This document shows, piece after piece, positions 24,523-32,853 of a stretch of DNA of 64,000 nucleotides (positions within the stretch are counted from its first letter, which is position 1; the number at the start of each line of letters is the position of its first letter). Source of the stretch: Mesorhizobium amorphae (GTDB taxonomy: Bacteria > Pseudomonadota > Alphaproteobacteria > Rhizobiales > Rhizobiaceae); contig NZ_JHQS01000122.1 in assembly GCF_014843845.1 (NCBI RefSeq), positions 105,418 through 169,417 of the forward strand, given 5' to 3'. Made by a program: the position numbers and the translations under genes. A model generated the notes under the pieces. That model had not been told where the DNA came from and did no database searches. It worked only from the letters and a program-made list of their open reading frames with translations.

Positions 24523-25638
24523 GTGGCCGAGCGGCGATCCCCCTTCTACGGCAGCATCGTCGGACTGGGTGCGACCGTGGGGCGGGTCGGGGGCGATTTC
24601 ATCTCGGCCAAATACTATTCAGGTATCGCCGACGAGCACCTGAACACCCGCAGCAATGTCGGCGTCCAGGACCTCAGCACCATGGGCAAGATGGACATCA
24701 AGGGGCCGGATGCCGAGGCGCTGGTCAACCATGTCATCGTCAATGATGCATCTGCGATGAAGCCGGGCCAGGTGCGCTATTCGACGGTGTGCCGCGAGGA
24801 CGGCGGCATCATGGACGATCTCACCGTGTTCCGGCTGGCGCCGGAGCATTTCATGCTGGTGACCGGCTCGGTGAACCGCCTGAAGATGCTGCCCTGGCTG
24901 CTGCATCATGCCGAGGGGCGCAACGCCTATGTCACCGATATCACGGCGGCCATCGCCTTCCCGACGATCCAGGGGCCACGCTCACGCGAACTGCTGAAAG
25001 TGCTGGTTTCCGACGCCGATCTGGATGGACTGAAACGCTGGTCGTTCACCTCAGGGCGCATCGGCGAGACGCGCGTGCTGATCTCGCGCACCGGCGTGAC
25101 CGGCGAACTCGGCTTCGAGCTGTTCGTGCCGGCCGACGAGGCGGCTGCCGTCTGGGACATGCTGATGCGCAGCGGCCGGGATTTCGGCCTCAAGCCATAT
25201 GGCGTGCTGGCGATGTTCACGCTGGGGTTGGAGAAGGCCTATCCGGCGCATGGTATCGACATGGACGAAACCCGCACGCCGTTCCATGTCGGCCTCGACC
25301 GCTGGATCAGGTTCGACAAGGGCGATTTCGTCGGCCGCGACGCCTTGCTCAAGGTTCGCGACAAGGGTGTCGACGAGCGCTGGACCGGTCTGATCCTCGA
25401 CGGCGACAGACCGGCCGCGACCAACGCCCGGGTCATGGCCGGCGGCGAGGATGCCGGGCTGGTGACCTATAGCGACCATGGTTATTCCCTTGGCAAGGTG
25501 CTGGCGACCGCGCATATCGGGCTACCCTTCACCGCTGTCGGCACCGAGCTCAGCATCGACATTGACGGGACACCGACACGAGCGACCGTAGCGCCGATGC
25601 CGTTCTTCGATCCCGAGGGCTCGCGGCTGAGAGTCTAG
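24523..25638 (+). CDS. GcvT/DmdA-like aminomethyltransferase-family protein
   Basis: 371 aa. A GTG at 24523 with GGAG at 24513-24516 is preferred; an ATG at 24511 in the same frame would leave no upstream ribosome binding site. It has the tetrahydrofolate-binding GcvT fold with GVQDLSTMGKMDIKGPDAEALV, YSTVCREDGGIMDDLTVFRL, SRTGVTGELGFEL and GLEKAYPAHGID. Members demethylate or deaminomethylate substrates onto folate (glycine cleavage T protein, DMSP demethylase, sarcosine/dimethylglycine enzymes). No glycine-cleavage H or P gene is adjacent, so the substrate is open. A dispersed intergenic repeat begins at its stop codon. Confidence 0.85.
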   Translation: MAERRSPFYGSIVGLGATVGRVGGDFISAKYYSGIADEHLNTRSNVGVQDLSTMGKMDIKGPDAEALVNHVIVNDASAMKPGQVRYSTVCREDGGIMDDLTVFRLAPEHFMLVTGSVNRLKMLPWLLHHAEGRNAYVTDITAAIAFPTIQGPRSRELLKVLVSDADLDGLKRWSFTSGRIGETRVLISRTGVTGELGFELFVPADEAAAVWDMLMRSGRDFGLKPYGVLAMFTLGLEKAYPAHGIDMDETRTPFHVGLDRWIRFDKGDFVGRDALLKVRDKGVDERWTGLILDGDRPAATNARVMAGGEDAGLVTYSDHGYSLGKVLATAHIGLPFTAVGTELSIDIDGTPTRATVAPMPFFDPEGSRLRV

Positions 25639-25740
25639 AGCGGCTCAGCTTTTGATTGAATCGCCGACCCGCTCTAAGTATTTGTTTTTACGCATTCCGG
25701 ACGGGAACCGCTACGCACTTTTCCTGGAGTTGCTCTGGAG
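25634..25740. repeat. Rhizobial-type composite intergenic repeat (copy 1)
   Basis: Starts at the GcvT-like stop codon with a dyad whose ends are TAGAGCGG and CCGCTCTA (about 25636-25676), followed by a T-rich segment and a second module containing CTACGCACTTTTCCTGGA. Bases 25706-25728 are identical to 63908-63930 at the other end of the window. The layout is that of the mosaic palindromic elements scattered through rhizobial genomes; it may act as a terminator or transcript-end structure. Confidence 0.65.
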
Positions 25741-25780
25741 CGTGTCGCCGACCTTCAGCCTAGCGGTGGCGTTGAGAAGC

Positions 25781-26266
25781 TCATCCTTCCGCCGACTCCG
25801 ACTGGATCAGGCTTTCGAGCAGGTCGAGCAGACGCTCCTGCTGTTCGACGCCATAGCGTTTCTGGATCGCCTCATAGATGGCGGCGCGCTCGGGTGACAG
25901 ATTCTCGATCACCGCCAGCCCGGCGGGGCTGATGGCCAGCAGCGCCCGACGGCCATCGTCCTTGACCTTATTGCGGGTGATGAACTGCCGCTCCTCCATC
26001 GCCTTGATGATGCGGGTCAGGCTCGGCGGCAGGATCGACGCCTGATTGGCGAGTTCGGTTGCCTCAAGCGGGCCGGCTTCCGCCAACACGAGCAACACGC
26101 GCCATTGCTGTTCGGTGATATCGTGCCGGGCGAGCATCGGCCGGAATCGCGCCGTTACTGCCTCGCGTGCGCGCAGGAGAGCCATCGGCAAGGAGCGGCG
26201 AACGCTGGGCGGCAACAAATCAGATCTCCGAAGGAATTCAGCTACGTCCCCGGGTGGAACGTACAC
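25781..26266 (-). CDS. MarR-family regulator, HpaR-like
   Basis: 161 aa from a GTG start at 26266. The conserved part begins at SLPMALLRAREAVTARFRPML and continues with TEQQWRVLLVLAEAG, the winged HTH (ELANQASILPPSLTRIIKAME) and the wing (KDDGRRALL), as in HpaR, the homoprotocatechuate operon repressor. A TTG at 26218 preceded by CGGAG at a good spacing is a credible alternative start giving a protein of about 145 aa, closer to HpaR length. No aromatic catabolic genes adjoin it, so its target here is unknown, apart from likely autoregulation. Confidence 0.85.
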   Translation of the reverse strand: MYVPPGDVAEFLRRSDLLPPSVRRSLPMALLRAREAVTARFRPMLARHDITEQQWRVLLVLAEAGPLEATELANQASILPPSLTRIIKAMEERQFITRNKVKDDGRRALLAISPAGLAVIENLSPERAAIYEAIQKRYGVEQQERLLDLLESLIQSESAEG

Positions 26267-26275
26267 GGCATGGCT

Positions 26276-26289
26276 CAGTATATACGCTG
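26276..26289 (-). promoter_or_regulatory. Candidate MarR/HpaR operator
   Basis: CAGTATATACGCTG is an imperfect dyad (outer CAG/CTG, central TATA) about 10 bp upstream of the GTG start of the MarR gene. Position and AT-rich centre fit a MarR-family autoregulatory site; only one copy is seen. Confidence 0.35.
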
Positions 26290-26490
26290 CTCTATCGACG
26301 ATTTTGCCCGGAGCGGCAATGCCACTCCGTCAAAGAGCGTCGTGCCAAGAACGACGGATGGCGAACAAATATTCCGCTCATCTCAAGGCACCGGACGACT
26401 TGCCTGAAGGCGTTCGAGGCTTGCCTTCTGAGCACGTCAAGAACGAAGTCATGCTCCGCGCGATCAAAGATGATCGTAGTGCCAAGGCGG

Positions 26491-26525
26491 CCGCAAAGAA
26501 AAAGGCCGGGCGCGAATGCCCGGCC
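26491..26525 (-). terminator. Rho-independent terminator for the 2OG oxygenase transcript
   Basis: On the minus strand, arms GGCCGGGC and GCCCGGCC (26518-26525 and 26504-26511, loop of 6 nt) are followed by TTTTTCTTT. It lies about 160 bp beyond the stop codon of the 2OG oxygenase gene and is the nearest terminator for that transcript. Confidence 0.8.
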
Positions 26526-26687
26526 AAAAATGAAGGTCAAACCTTCAGAGGGGAACACCGTTCGGGGAATGGGAGGAAACCGCCGAACGATAACCCTTAT
26601 TTGGGCTTGCCCAGGCGCATTTGCGACGAACAAAATTCCAAAAAACGCGCCGACGGCGAAAAATTCGGCTCCATTGCTGCAGCAACA

Positions 26688-27707
26688 TCAGCCGGCCGCG
26701 GTGGCCGTTTCCAGCAGGTCGGCATAGTGTCGCTTCGCCACGTCGGGATGCGAGCGCAGGCGGCTTTTCAGCACATTGGTGCCGACATCGCGAAACAGCG
26801 GATTGTCGGGATCGCTGGCCGGCCCCCGCGCCTCGGCCGTAAGGTCCTCGGGCAAGGTCAGCAGCGGGATCGTCGCGTCGAGCCGAGCGCTGAAGAAGAA
26901 GGGAACGGAAATCCGCTCGACACCGGGCGGCGGTGTGACGACGCGATGGACGGTCGCCCGGAGATAGCCGTTCGACGCCAGTTCGAGCAGCTCGCCGATG
27001 TTGACCACCAGCGTTCCGGGAAGCGGGTCCACATTGACCCAGCTGCCGTCATACTCGACCTGCAATCCTTTGTTCTCGTCCTGAAGCAGCAGGGTGAGGA
27101 AGCCGCCATCCTTGTGCGCGCCGACGCCCTGATCGTCGCCGGTCGCGTCACGGCCGGGATAGCGCACGATCTTCATGCGGTGGTTGGGCTCGTCGCGATA
27201 GATCGGATCGAAAGCGTCCTCGGCCTGGTCGAGCGATTGGGCAAAGGCCTTCAAAAGGCGGATCGCCACCTCGGTCGCCCTTGCCTGCCAGGCGAGCAGC
27301 GCCGGTTTCAGCTCCGGCAAAGCGGCCGGCCATTGGTTCGGCCCTTGCAGCCGCGTCCAGGCGGGAACGCCTGGACCTTGCGGGATAATCGGGCGCTCGA
27401 CGCCGATGTCGAGCTGCTCGCGCCAGTCGGCCTTGCCCTTGGTCAGTTCGCCGCCAGCGCGCGTATAGCCGCGGAATTGCGAGGATTTGACCATTTCGAT
27501 GGCCAGCTTGTCGGCCGCCGGCAAGGCAAAGAAGCGGCGCGAGGCATCGAGCACGTCGGCGATCTCCGAGGCCGATATGCCGTGGCCGCTGAGATAGAAG
27601 AAACCGACATCCCGCGCCGCCGTGCGCAGATCGAACAAAAAGGTCCGGCGCTCCGATGCGCCCTGTTCGAGACGGTCAAGATCGAGCACAGGGACAATTC
27701 TGGGCAT
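26688..27707 (-). CDS. 2-oxoglutarate/Fe(II)-dependent oxygenase, isopenicillin N synthase-like
   Basis: 339 aa; ATG 27707 with AGGAG upstream. The N-terminal DIOX_N domain (VGFFYLSGHGIS, RRFFALPAADK) is followed by a 2OG-FeII oxygenase domain with the iron ligands H-x-D in VGAHKDGGFLTLLLQD and the distal His in ATVHRVV. An Arg for 2-oxoglutarate is expected in the R-x-S motif (VERISVPFF). Rhizobial relatives oxidise small metabolites including ethylene-forming-enzyme-like substrates; the substrate here is unknown. It lies 175 bp downstream of metI on the same strand. Confidence 0.9.
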   Translation of the reverse strand: MPRIVPVLDLDRLEQGASERRTFLFDLRTAARDVGFFYLSGHGISASEIADVLDASRRFFALPAADKLAIEMVKSSQFRGYTRAGGELTKGKADWREQLDIGVERPIIPQGPGVPAWTRLQGPNQWPAALPELKPALLAWQARATEVAIRLLKAFAQSLDQAEDAFDPIYRDEPNHRMKIVRYPGRDATGDDQGVGAHKDGGFLTLLLQDENKGLQVEYDGSWVNVDPLPGTLVVNIGELLELASNGYLRATVHRVVTPPPGVERISVPFFFSARLDATIPLLTLPEDLTAEARGPASDPDNPLFRDVGTNVLKSRLRSHPDVAKRHYADLLETATAAG

Positions 27708-27882
27708 GGTCAGGCTCCTTATGCGGGGCGTCGCGCCTGACCGCCACGGTGGCACACAGGCCTTTGCGATCCAAGCAACGGACGATCCAAACTCGACGTC
27801 GATGGGAGAACGCCGGCCTGCATTTTGCCGCCGGCTGGCAAAGAACGTCCGAACGGATACCCAGCCTGCTTGCACCCGGCGG

Positions 27883-28539
27883 TCATGCGCGGTGGTCCAG
27901 CCTGGCGACCAGGCGGTCCCCGGCCCACTGGATGCCGCAGACCAGGATGATGAGCACGATGACGACCGCCACCATGACGCTTGTCTCGAAGCGTTGGTAG
28001 CCGTAGCGGATGGCAAGGTCGCCCAGCCCGCCGGCGCCGATGGCACCGGCCATGGCCGAGGCGCCGATCAGCGTCACCAGCGTCACCGTGAATCCGGCGA
28101 CGATGCCGGGCAGCGCCTCCGGCACCAGCACCTCGCGGATGATCGTCCAGCGGTTGCCGCCCATGGCGCGCGCCGCCTCGATCAGGCCGTGGTCGACCTC
28201 GCGCAGCGACACTTCGGCGATGCGCGCATAGTAGGGCGTGGCGGCGATCGACAGCGGCACGATGGCCGCCCAGGTGCCGATCGAGGTGCCGACGATCAGC
28301 CGCGTCACCGGGATCAGCGCCACCAGAAGGATGATGAAAGGCACCGAGCGGAAGCCGTTGATGATGGCACCGAGCGCGCGTTTCACCCACAGGCTTTCGG
28401 CGATGCCGCCGCGATCGGTGGCGACCAGTGCAAGGCCGAGCGGCAGGCCGAAGACCAGCGAGATGAGGCCGGACGCCCCGGTCATCAGGACCGTCTCCCA
28501 GATCGAACGAATGAGAAGCTCAAACAGAACCGGCGACAT
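27883..28539 (-). CDS. metI: Methionine ABC transporter permease MetI
   Basis: 218 aa; ATG 28539 with GGAGG at good spacing, overlapping the metN end by 20 bp. Five or more hydrophobic helices, and the EAA docking loop is clear in GLIEAARAMGGNRWTIIREVLVPEALPGIVAG, a MetI hallmark (G-x-IEAA-x-AMG). It forms the homodimeric inner-membrane channel of MetNIQ for D/L-methionine or related substrates. Confidence 0.93.
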   Translation of the reverse strand: MSPVLFELLIRSIWETVLMTGASGLISLVFGLPLGLALVATDRGGIAESLWVKRALGAIINGFRSVPFIILLVALIPVTRLIVGTSIGTWAAIVPLSIAATPYYARIAEVSLREVDHGLIEAARAMGGNRWTIIREVLVPEALPGIVAGFTVTLVTLIGASAMAGAIGAGGLGDLAIRYGYQRFETSVMVAVVIVLIILVCGIQWAGDRLVARLDHRA

Positions 28540-29611
28540 GGCCAAGCACCTCCACCCGCGCCTGGCGGGCTTTCAGGAATGCGATCACTTGCGACAGATG
28601 ATTTTCATCGTTGCCCGCCACCGCCAGGAACAGCGTGCCGACCGGCTGCTGCTGGACATGGTCGATGCCGCCATGGACGAGGCGGAACGGACCCGGCACG
28701 GCATCGGCAAGGTCCGATAGCAGCGGAGCTCGCGCGGCCTCGCCGGAGACGTCGATCCTGAGGATCGCTTCCGCGCCGGCTCCCGGCACGAGCCGGCTGG
28801 CGATCTCAGCCGGTAGTTGCGGGCGGATGCCGCCGAGCAGGCTTCTGGTGATTTCCGAACGCGGGTTGGCAAAGACCGACCAGACCGGACCCTCCTCGAC
28901 GATGCGTCCGGCGTCGATCACCGCCACGCGATCGGCGATCGAGCGGATCACCTCCATCTCGTGGGTGATCAGCAGTATGGTCAGGCCAAGCTGCCGGTTG
29001 ATATCTCTCAGCAGGGCCAGGATCGAGCGCGTCGTCTCCGGGTCCAGCGCCGAGGTCGCTTCGTCGGAAAGCAGTAGCGCCGGGCGCGCGGCGAGTGCCC
29101 TGGCTATGCCGACACGCTGCTTCTGGCCGCCCGACAGCGAGGCCGGATAGGCTTTCGCCTTCTCCGACAGGCCGACGAGTTCCAGGAGTTCGGCGGCACG
29201 CGCCAGCCGCTCGGCCTTGGGGCGGCCCTCGATCTTGAGCGGCAGCGCGACATTGTCCTCGACGGTCTTGGCCGACAGCAGGTTGAAATGCTGGAAGATC
29301 ATGCCGATGCGGCGCCGCAGCGGCTGCAGCTCGCCCTCGCTAAGCCGGCTGATCTCGCGGCCCTCGATGAATACCGCGCCGGAATCCGGCCGCTCCAGCC
29401 CGTTCAGGCAACGGATCAGCGTCGACTTGCCGGCGCCGCTGCGGCCGATGATGCCGAGGATCTCGCCCTTGCGCACCGTCAGCGAGACGCCGTCGAGCGC
29501 TGCAGTCTTGCCAAAATGCCGCTTCAGCTCGGTGAGGCGCACGACATCTTCCGAAGCAGGAGGATGGCTGCCAGCCGCCAGATCGGCCGATGCTTTGATA
29601 TGCTGGTTCAT
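28520..29611 (-). CDS. metN: Methionine ABC transporter ATPase MetN
   Basis: 363 aa; ATG 29611 (MNQHIKAS). Walker A GRSGAGKS, Q-loop FQHFNLL, signature LSGGQKQR, Walker B LLLSDEATSALD and H-loop THEMEV are all intact. The C-terminal regulatory ACT-like NIL (C2) domain, which binds methionine and inhibits transport, is recognisable (LRIDVSGEAARAPLL... GNDENHLSQVIAFLK). It powers MetI import; translationally coupled to metI. Confidence 0.94.
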   Translation of the reverse strand: MNQHIKASADLAAGSHPPASEDVVRLTELKRHFGKTAALDGVSLTVRKGEILGIIGRSGAGKSTLIRCLNGLERPDSGAVFIEGREISRLSEGELQPLRRRIGMIFQHFNLLSAKTVEDNVALPLKIEGRPKAERLARAAELLELVGLSEKAKAYPASLSGGQKQRVGIARALAARPALLLSDEATSALDPETTRSILALLRDINRQLGLTILLITHEMEVIRSIADRVAVIDAGRIVEEGPVWSVFANPRSEITRSLLGGIRPQLPAEIASRLVPGAGAEAILRIDVSGEAARAPLLSDLADAVPGPFRLVHGGIDHVQQQPVGTLFLAVAGNDENHLSQVIAFLKARQARVEVLGHVAGSV

Positions 29612-29694
29612 CGAGGTTCCTGTTTCGGCGTTCCGCAAATGCGATGGCGGCCCGCTCCGTGGCGGACCGCCTGTTTCTGCCAGCCACGCGCCGA

Positions 29695-30549
29695 TCAATA
29701 GGCGCTGATCCCGGTGCCCTTGTAGACCTTGTCGAACTCGGCCTTGACCGTCTCGTTCTGGTAGGCAGCGACCAGCGTCTTCACCCAGGGCTCGTTCTCG
29801 TTGCCGGCCTTGACCGCGATGAAGTTGCGGTAGGGATTGTCGGCCACCGGCTCCTGGGCGATGCGGTTGTCAGGGCCGAGGCCGCTCTTCAGCGCCCAAT
29901 CGGTGTTGACCACGGCAGCGTCGAGATCCTCGACCGAGCGCCCGACAATGCCGGCATCGAGCTCCTTGATGACGACCTTCTTCGGGTTCTCGGCGATGTC
30001 GGCGGTGGTCGCCAGGATGCCGGTGCCGTCCTTCAGCTTGAGGACACCCTCGTTCTGCAGCACGCGCAGCGCCCTGCCTTCATTCGATGGGTCGTTGGGC
30101 AAGCCGATGACGGCGCCCTCAGGCAGCTCGGCGACCTTGGCGTATTTCTTGGAATAGAGGCCGATCGGCCAGACGCCGGTGTAGCCGACCGGGACGATGT
30201 GATAGCCCTGCGTCTTGATCTGGTTGTCGAGATAGGGCTTGTGCTGGAAGGCGTTGGCGTCGATCTCGCCACGCTCCAGCGCCTCGTTGGGCTGGGTGTA
30301 GTCGTTGAAGACGACGGTGTCGATCGTCAGGCCTTTTTCGGCGGCCTGGGCCACAACGACGCGCCAGACATCCTCGTCCTCGCCGCTGATGATGCCGACC
30401 TTGATGGCCTTCTTGTCCTCGGCGAAGGACGGTGTCGGCGCGGCCAAGGCAACAATGGCAAGCGCCGAAGCCAGAAGCGCGGCAAGACCTGCGCGCCTGG
30501 TGACTGATGTTGAAACGAAAGGTTTAAAAGCGTTTCCGCGTTCGGACAT
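29695..30549 (-). CDS. metQ: Methionine-binding protein MetQ/NlpA family
   Basis: 284 aa. A Sec signal ends after APTPSFA, with no lipobox cysteine, so it should be a soluble periplasmic protein rather than the lipoprotein seen in enterobacteria. The MetQ blocks KVGIISGEDEDVW, ERGEIDANAFQHKPYLD and LPNDPSNEGRALRVLQ are present. It is first in the metQ-metN-metI operon; the 236-bp upstream gap shows no riboswitch I could recognise. The gap before metN holds an imperfect GC hairpin (29646-29671) that may reduce downstream expression. Confidence 0.92.
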   Translation of the reverse strand: MSERGNAFKPFVSTSVTRRAGLAALLASALAIVALAAPTPSFAEDKKAIKVGIISGEDEDVWRVVVAQAAEKGLTIDTVVFNDYTQPNEALERGEIDANAFQHKPYLDNQIKTQGYHIVPVGYTGVWPIGLYSKKYAKVAELPEGAVIGLPNDPSNEGRALRVLQNEGVLKLKDGTGILATTADIAENPKKVVIKELDAGIVGRSVEDLDAAVVNTDWALKSGLGPDNRIAQEPVADNPYRNFIAVKAGNENEPWVKTLVAAYQNETVKAEFDKVYKGTGISAY

Positions 30550-30785
30550 GATGCGTTCCTTGCAATCCTGAAATCATATCGGCCAGGCGGGATGCGAAGC
30601 CTTGATGACAGGATCGGCAATGCTGCGCTTCCGATCAAAGAACCGGTTTTCTTCTTCAACGCGAAGCAGGAAATATTCTCTCAAAGATTTTGCGACAGCG
30701 AGCACGCCTGCGAGCGCGTGGCACATTGCAGGCGGCGAGCGACATGCGCTGTGCCAGAATCGCTGCGCCGGCTTTGGCTGAACGC

Positions 30786-31475
30786 TCAGAATGTCTCGAC
30801 CCAGGGCCTTAGTTCGACCTCAAAACTCCAGGCGCTGCGATGCTGGCGGTGGGTCGCGAGATAGGCCTCGGCAATCGCATCCGGCGACAACCGGCGATCC
30901 GGCCGGTCCGGCTCCTCGGCCTGCCCGGGCGGCTGGATGGCACCGTCGATGATGAAATGGGCGACATGGATGTTCTTCGGCGCCAACTCGCGGGCCATGG
31001 ACTGCGCCAGGCCGCGCAGGCCGAATTTCGGCATGGCGAAACCGGCCGAACCGGGAAATCCCTTGAGGCTGGCAGTGGCGCCGGTGAACAGGATCGAACC
31101 GGCCCCGCGCGCCGACAGCCGCCGCGCCGCCTGCTGGCCGACCAGGAAGCCGCCATAGGCGCCGACCAGCAGCGCGTGTTTCACCGCATCGGGATCGAGT
31201 TCGGCGATCGGGCCGCGTGTGCGGCCGCTGGCGTTGAAGACGGCAAGGGCCAGCGAGCCGACCTTGTCGGCGGCGTCGAACAGGCTTGCGACGGAGGCCG
31301 GATCGGAAACGTCGGTTTCGACGGCGAGCGCACCGGTCTCCTCGACCAGTGGGGCGAGCTTGCCGGTGTTGCGGGCGGCCAGCACGACACGAAAACCCTC
31401 CTTGGCGAGGAGGCGCGCCAGCGAAGCGCTCAGGCCCTGCCCTGCGCCGGCGATCACTGCGACGTCGGATGCCAT
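30786..31475 (-). CDS. SDR-family protein lacking catalytic Ser and Tyr
   Basis: 229 aa; ATG 31475 with AAGGAGG. A short-chain dehydrogenase Rossmann fold is seen with cofactor loop AGAGQGLSAS (residues 9-18), ETDVSDP and NASG (81-84). At the active site the usual Ser is Ala133 (FTGATASL) and the usual Tyr is Phe146 (GFAMPKFG), while Lys150 remains. The downstream LAQSMARELAPKNIHVAHFIIDGAI block resembles a known atypical SDR subgroup. Standard oxidoreductase chemistry is unlikely; a binding or regulatory role, or unusual chemistry, is possible. Divergent from anmK. Confidence 0.85.
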   Translation of the reverse strand: MASDVAVIAGAGQGLSASLARLLAKEGFRVVLAARNTGKLAPLVEETGALAVETDVSDPASVASLFDAADKVGSLALAVFNASGRTRGPIAELDPDAVKHALLVGAYGGFLVGQQAARRLSARGAGSILFTGATASLKGFPGSAGFAMPKFGLRGLAQSMARELAPKNIHVAHFIIDGAIQPPGQAEEPDRPDRRLSPDAIAEAYLATHRQHRSAWSFEVELRPWVETF

Positions 31476-31737
31476 GATTTTTCCTCCTTGGTTAGCCTCC
31501 GGCGGAAGCATTTCGCCAGACGCTGCTCGTAGCGTCGCGCCTTCGCGGGCGACAGGCAAGAGATGGCGTTGCTACCGTTGTTGAGCCAGACAGTCGCAGA
31601 AACCAAAATCCCGGTTCCGCCGGCAACGGTCTGTGGATTGACTTCGACAAAGACAAGGCTGGACCTTGCCCGCCAGCCGGAACCATCCGACACGTCTTCT
31701 CGACAGCGGCGATCTCGTCAACGGAGGCTAGGCACTT

Positions 31738-32853
31738 ATGGAACCAATCTGGGCCGTCGGCCTGATGACCGGCACCGTGCTTGACGGCAATATCGACGTC
31801 GCGCTGATCAAGACCGACGGCGAGCGCATCGCGGATTTCGGCACCTATACGCTGGCGCCCTACCCGCAATCGATCCGCACCTTGCTGGAGGAGACGCTGC
31901 GCCAGGCGCGGGTGTGGAGCTTCACCGGGCCGGAGCCGGCGATTTTTCGCGAGGCCGAGGAGGCGCTGACGCGGGCACAGTCGGCGGCGGTCAAGGACCT
32001 CGTCGAAAGCCATGGTCTCACCATGGCCGACATCGGCGTCGTCGGCTTCCATGGCCAGACCGTGCTGCATCGCGCGCCTGAGGTCGGCCGGCTTGGCCAG
32101 ACCCGCCAGCTCGGCGACGGCGACTTGATGCATTCCATTCTCGGCACCAAGGTCGCCTATGATTTCCGCTCGGCCGACATGCGCGCCGGCGGGCAAGGCG
32201 CGCCACTGGCGGCTGCCTACCACACCGCGCTGCTGCGCGCGGCGGATGCCAGCGGCAACATGGCGGTGCTCAATCTCGGCGGCGTCGCCAACATCACCTG
32301 GTGGGACGGCAAGGACAATGTCGTCGCCTTCGACACCGGCCCGGCCAACGCGCCGCTCAACGATTTCATCAAGGCGAAGGGGCTTGGCGACATGGACCGC
32401 GACGGCGCGCTGGCCCACGCCGGCACGGTGGACGAGGCGCGGCTGGCGAAGCTGCTTGAGCACCCGTATTTGACCAAGCCTTATCCGAAATCGCTCGACC
32501 GTTTCGACTTCGGCGCGGCGATGGCCGACGGGCTCACCGCCGAGGATGGCGCGGCAACGTTGACGGCCTTCACCACTGCTGCCGTCGGCAAGGCGCTCGA
32601 CCTTTTGCCGCATCGGCCAAAGAGACTGGTGGTCAGCGGCGGCGGCCGTCACAACCCGACGATGATGGCGATGCTCGCCAGCCGCGCCGGCGTCGAAGCC
32701 GTGCAGGCCGAAACGCTCGGCTGGAAGGGCGACGCGGTCGAGGCGGAGTGCTTTGCTTTCCTGGCGGTGCGCGTGCTGCGCGGCCTGCCGATCAGTTTTC
32801 CGAGCACGACCGGCGTGCCGCAGCCGATGCGCGGCGGACGGCTGGCGGGTTAG
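31738..32853 (+). CDS. anmK: Anhydro-N-acetylmuramic acid kinase AnmK
   Basis: 371 aa; GGAGG about 10 bp upstream. AnmK signatures: GLMTGTVLDGNIDVALI at the N-terminus (family form GLMSGTSLDGID), FHGQTVLHRA, AYDFRSADMRAGGQGAPL, LNLGGVANIT and DTGPANAPLND. The family converts anhydroMurNAc plus ATP to MurNAc-6-phosphate in cell-wall recycling. The variation in the first motif (TVLDGN for TSLDGI) is typical of rhizobial members as far as I recall. Its stop codon overlaps that of the convergent GNAT gene. Confidence 0.92.
   Translation: MEPIWAVGLMTGTVLDGNIDVALIKTDGERIADFGTYTLAPYPQSIRTLLEETLRQARVWSFTGPEPAIFREAEEALTRAQSAAVKDLVESHGLTMADIGVVGFHGQTVLHRAPEVGRLGQTRQLGDGDLMHSILGTKVAYDFRSADMRAGGQGAPLAAAYHTALLRAADASGNMAVLNLGGVANITWWDGKDNVVAFDTGPANAPLNDFIKAKGLGDMDRDGALAHAGTVDEARLAKLLEHPYLTKPYPKSLDRFDFGAAMADGLTAEDGAATLTAFTTAAVGKALDLLPHRPKRLVVSGGGRHNPTMMAMLASRAGVEAVQAETLGWKGDAVEAECFAFLAVRVLRGLPISFPSTTGVPQPMRGGRLAG

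Larger units (their letters stand above)
26267..26687. other. Intergenic stretch of about 420 bp without a supportable gene
   Basis: Lies between the MarR gene and the end of the 2OG oxygenase gene. It holds a candidate operator (26276-26289) and a minus-strand terminator hairpin (26491-26525). A plus-strand reading frame from ATG 26354 (MANKYSAHLKAPDDL...) is Lys/Arg-rich and open for about 100 codons, but it has no good ribosome binding site and resembles no family I know, so I do not call it. Confidence 0.5.

Noticed and set aside
26354..26700. Possible small basic protein MANKYSAHLKAPDDL...
   Set aside because: No ribosome binding site, no homology recalled, overlaps the terminator region; kept only as something to test with ribosome profiling.
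30550..30785. Possible SAM riboswitch upstream of metQ
   Set aside because: I could not fit a SAM-I or SAM-II consensus or a convincing stem arrangement by eye.
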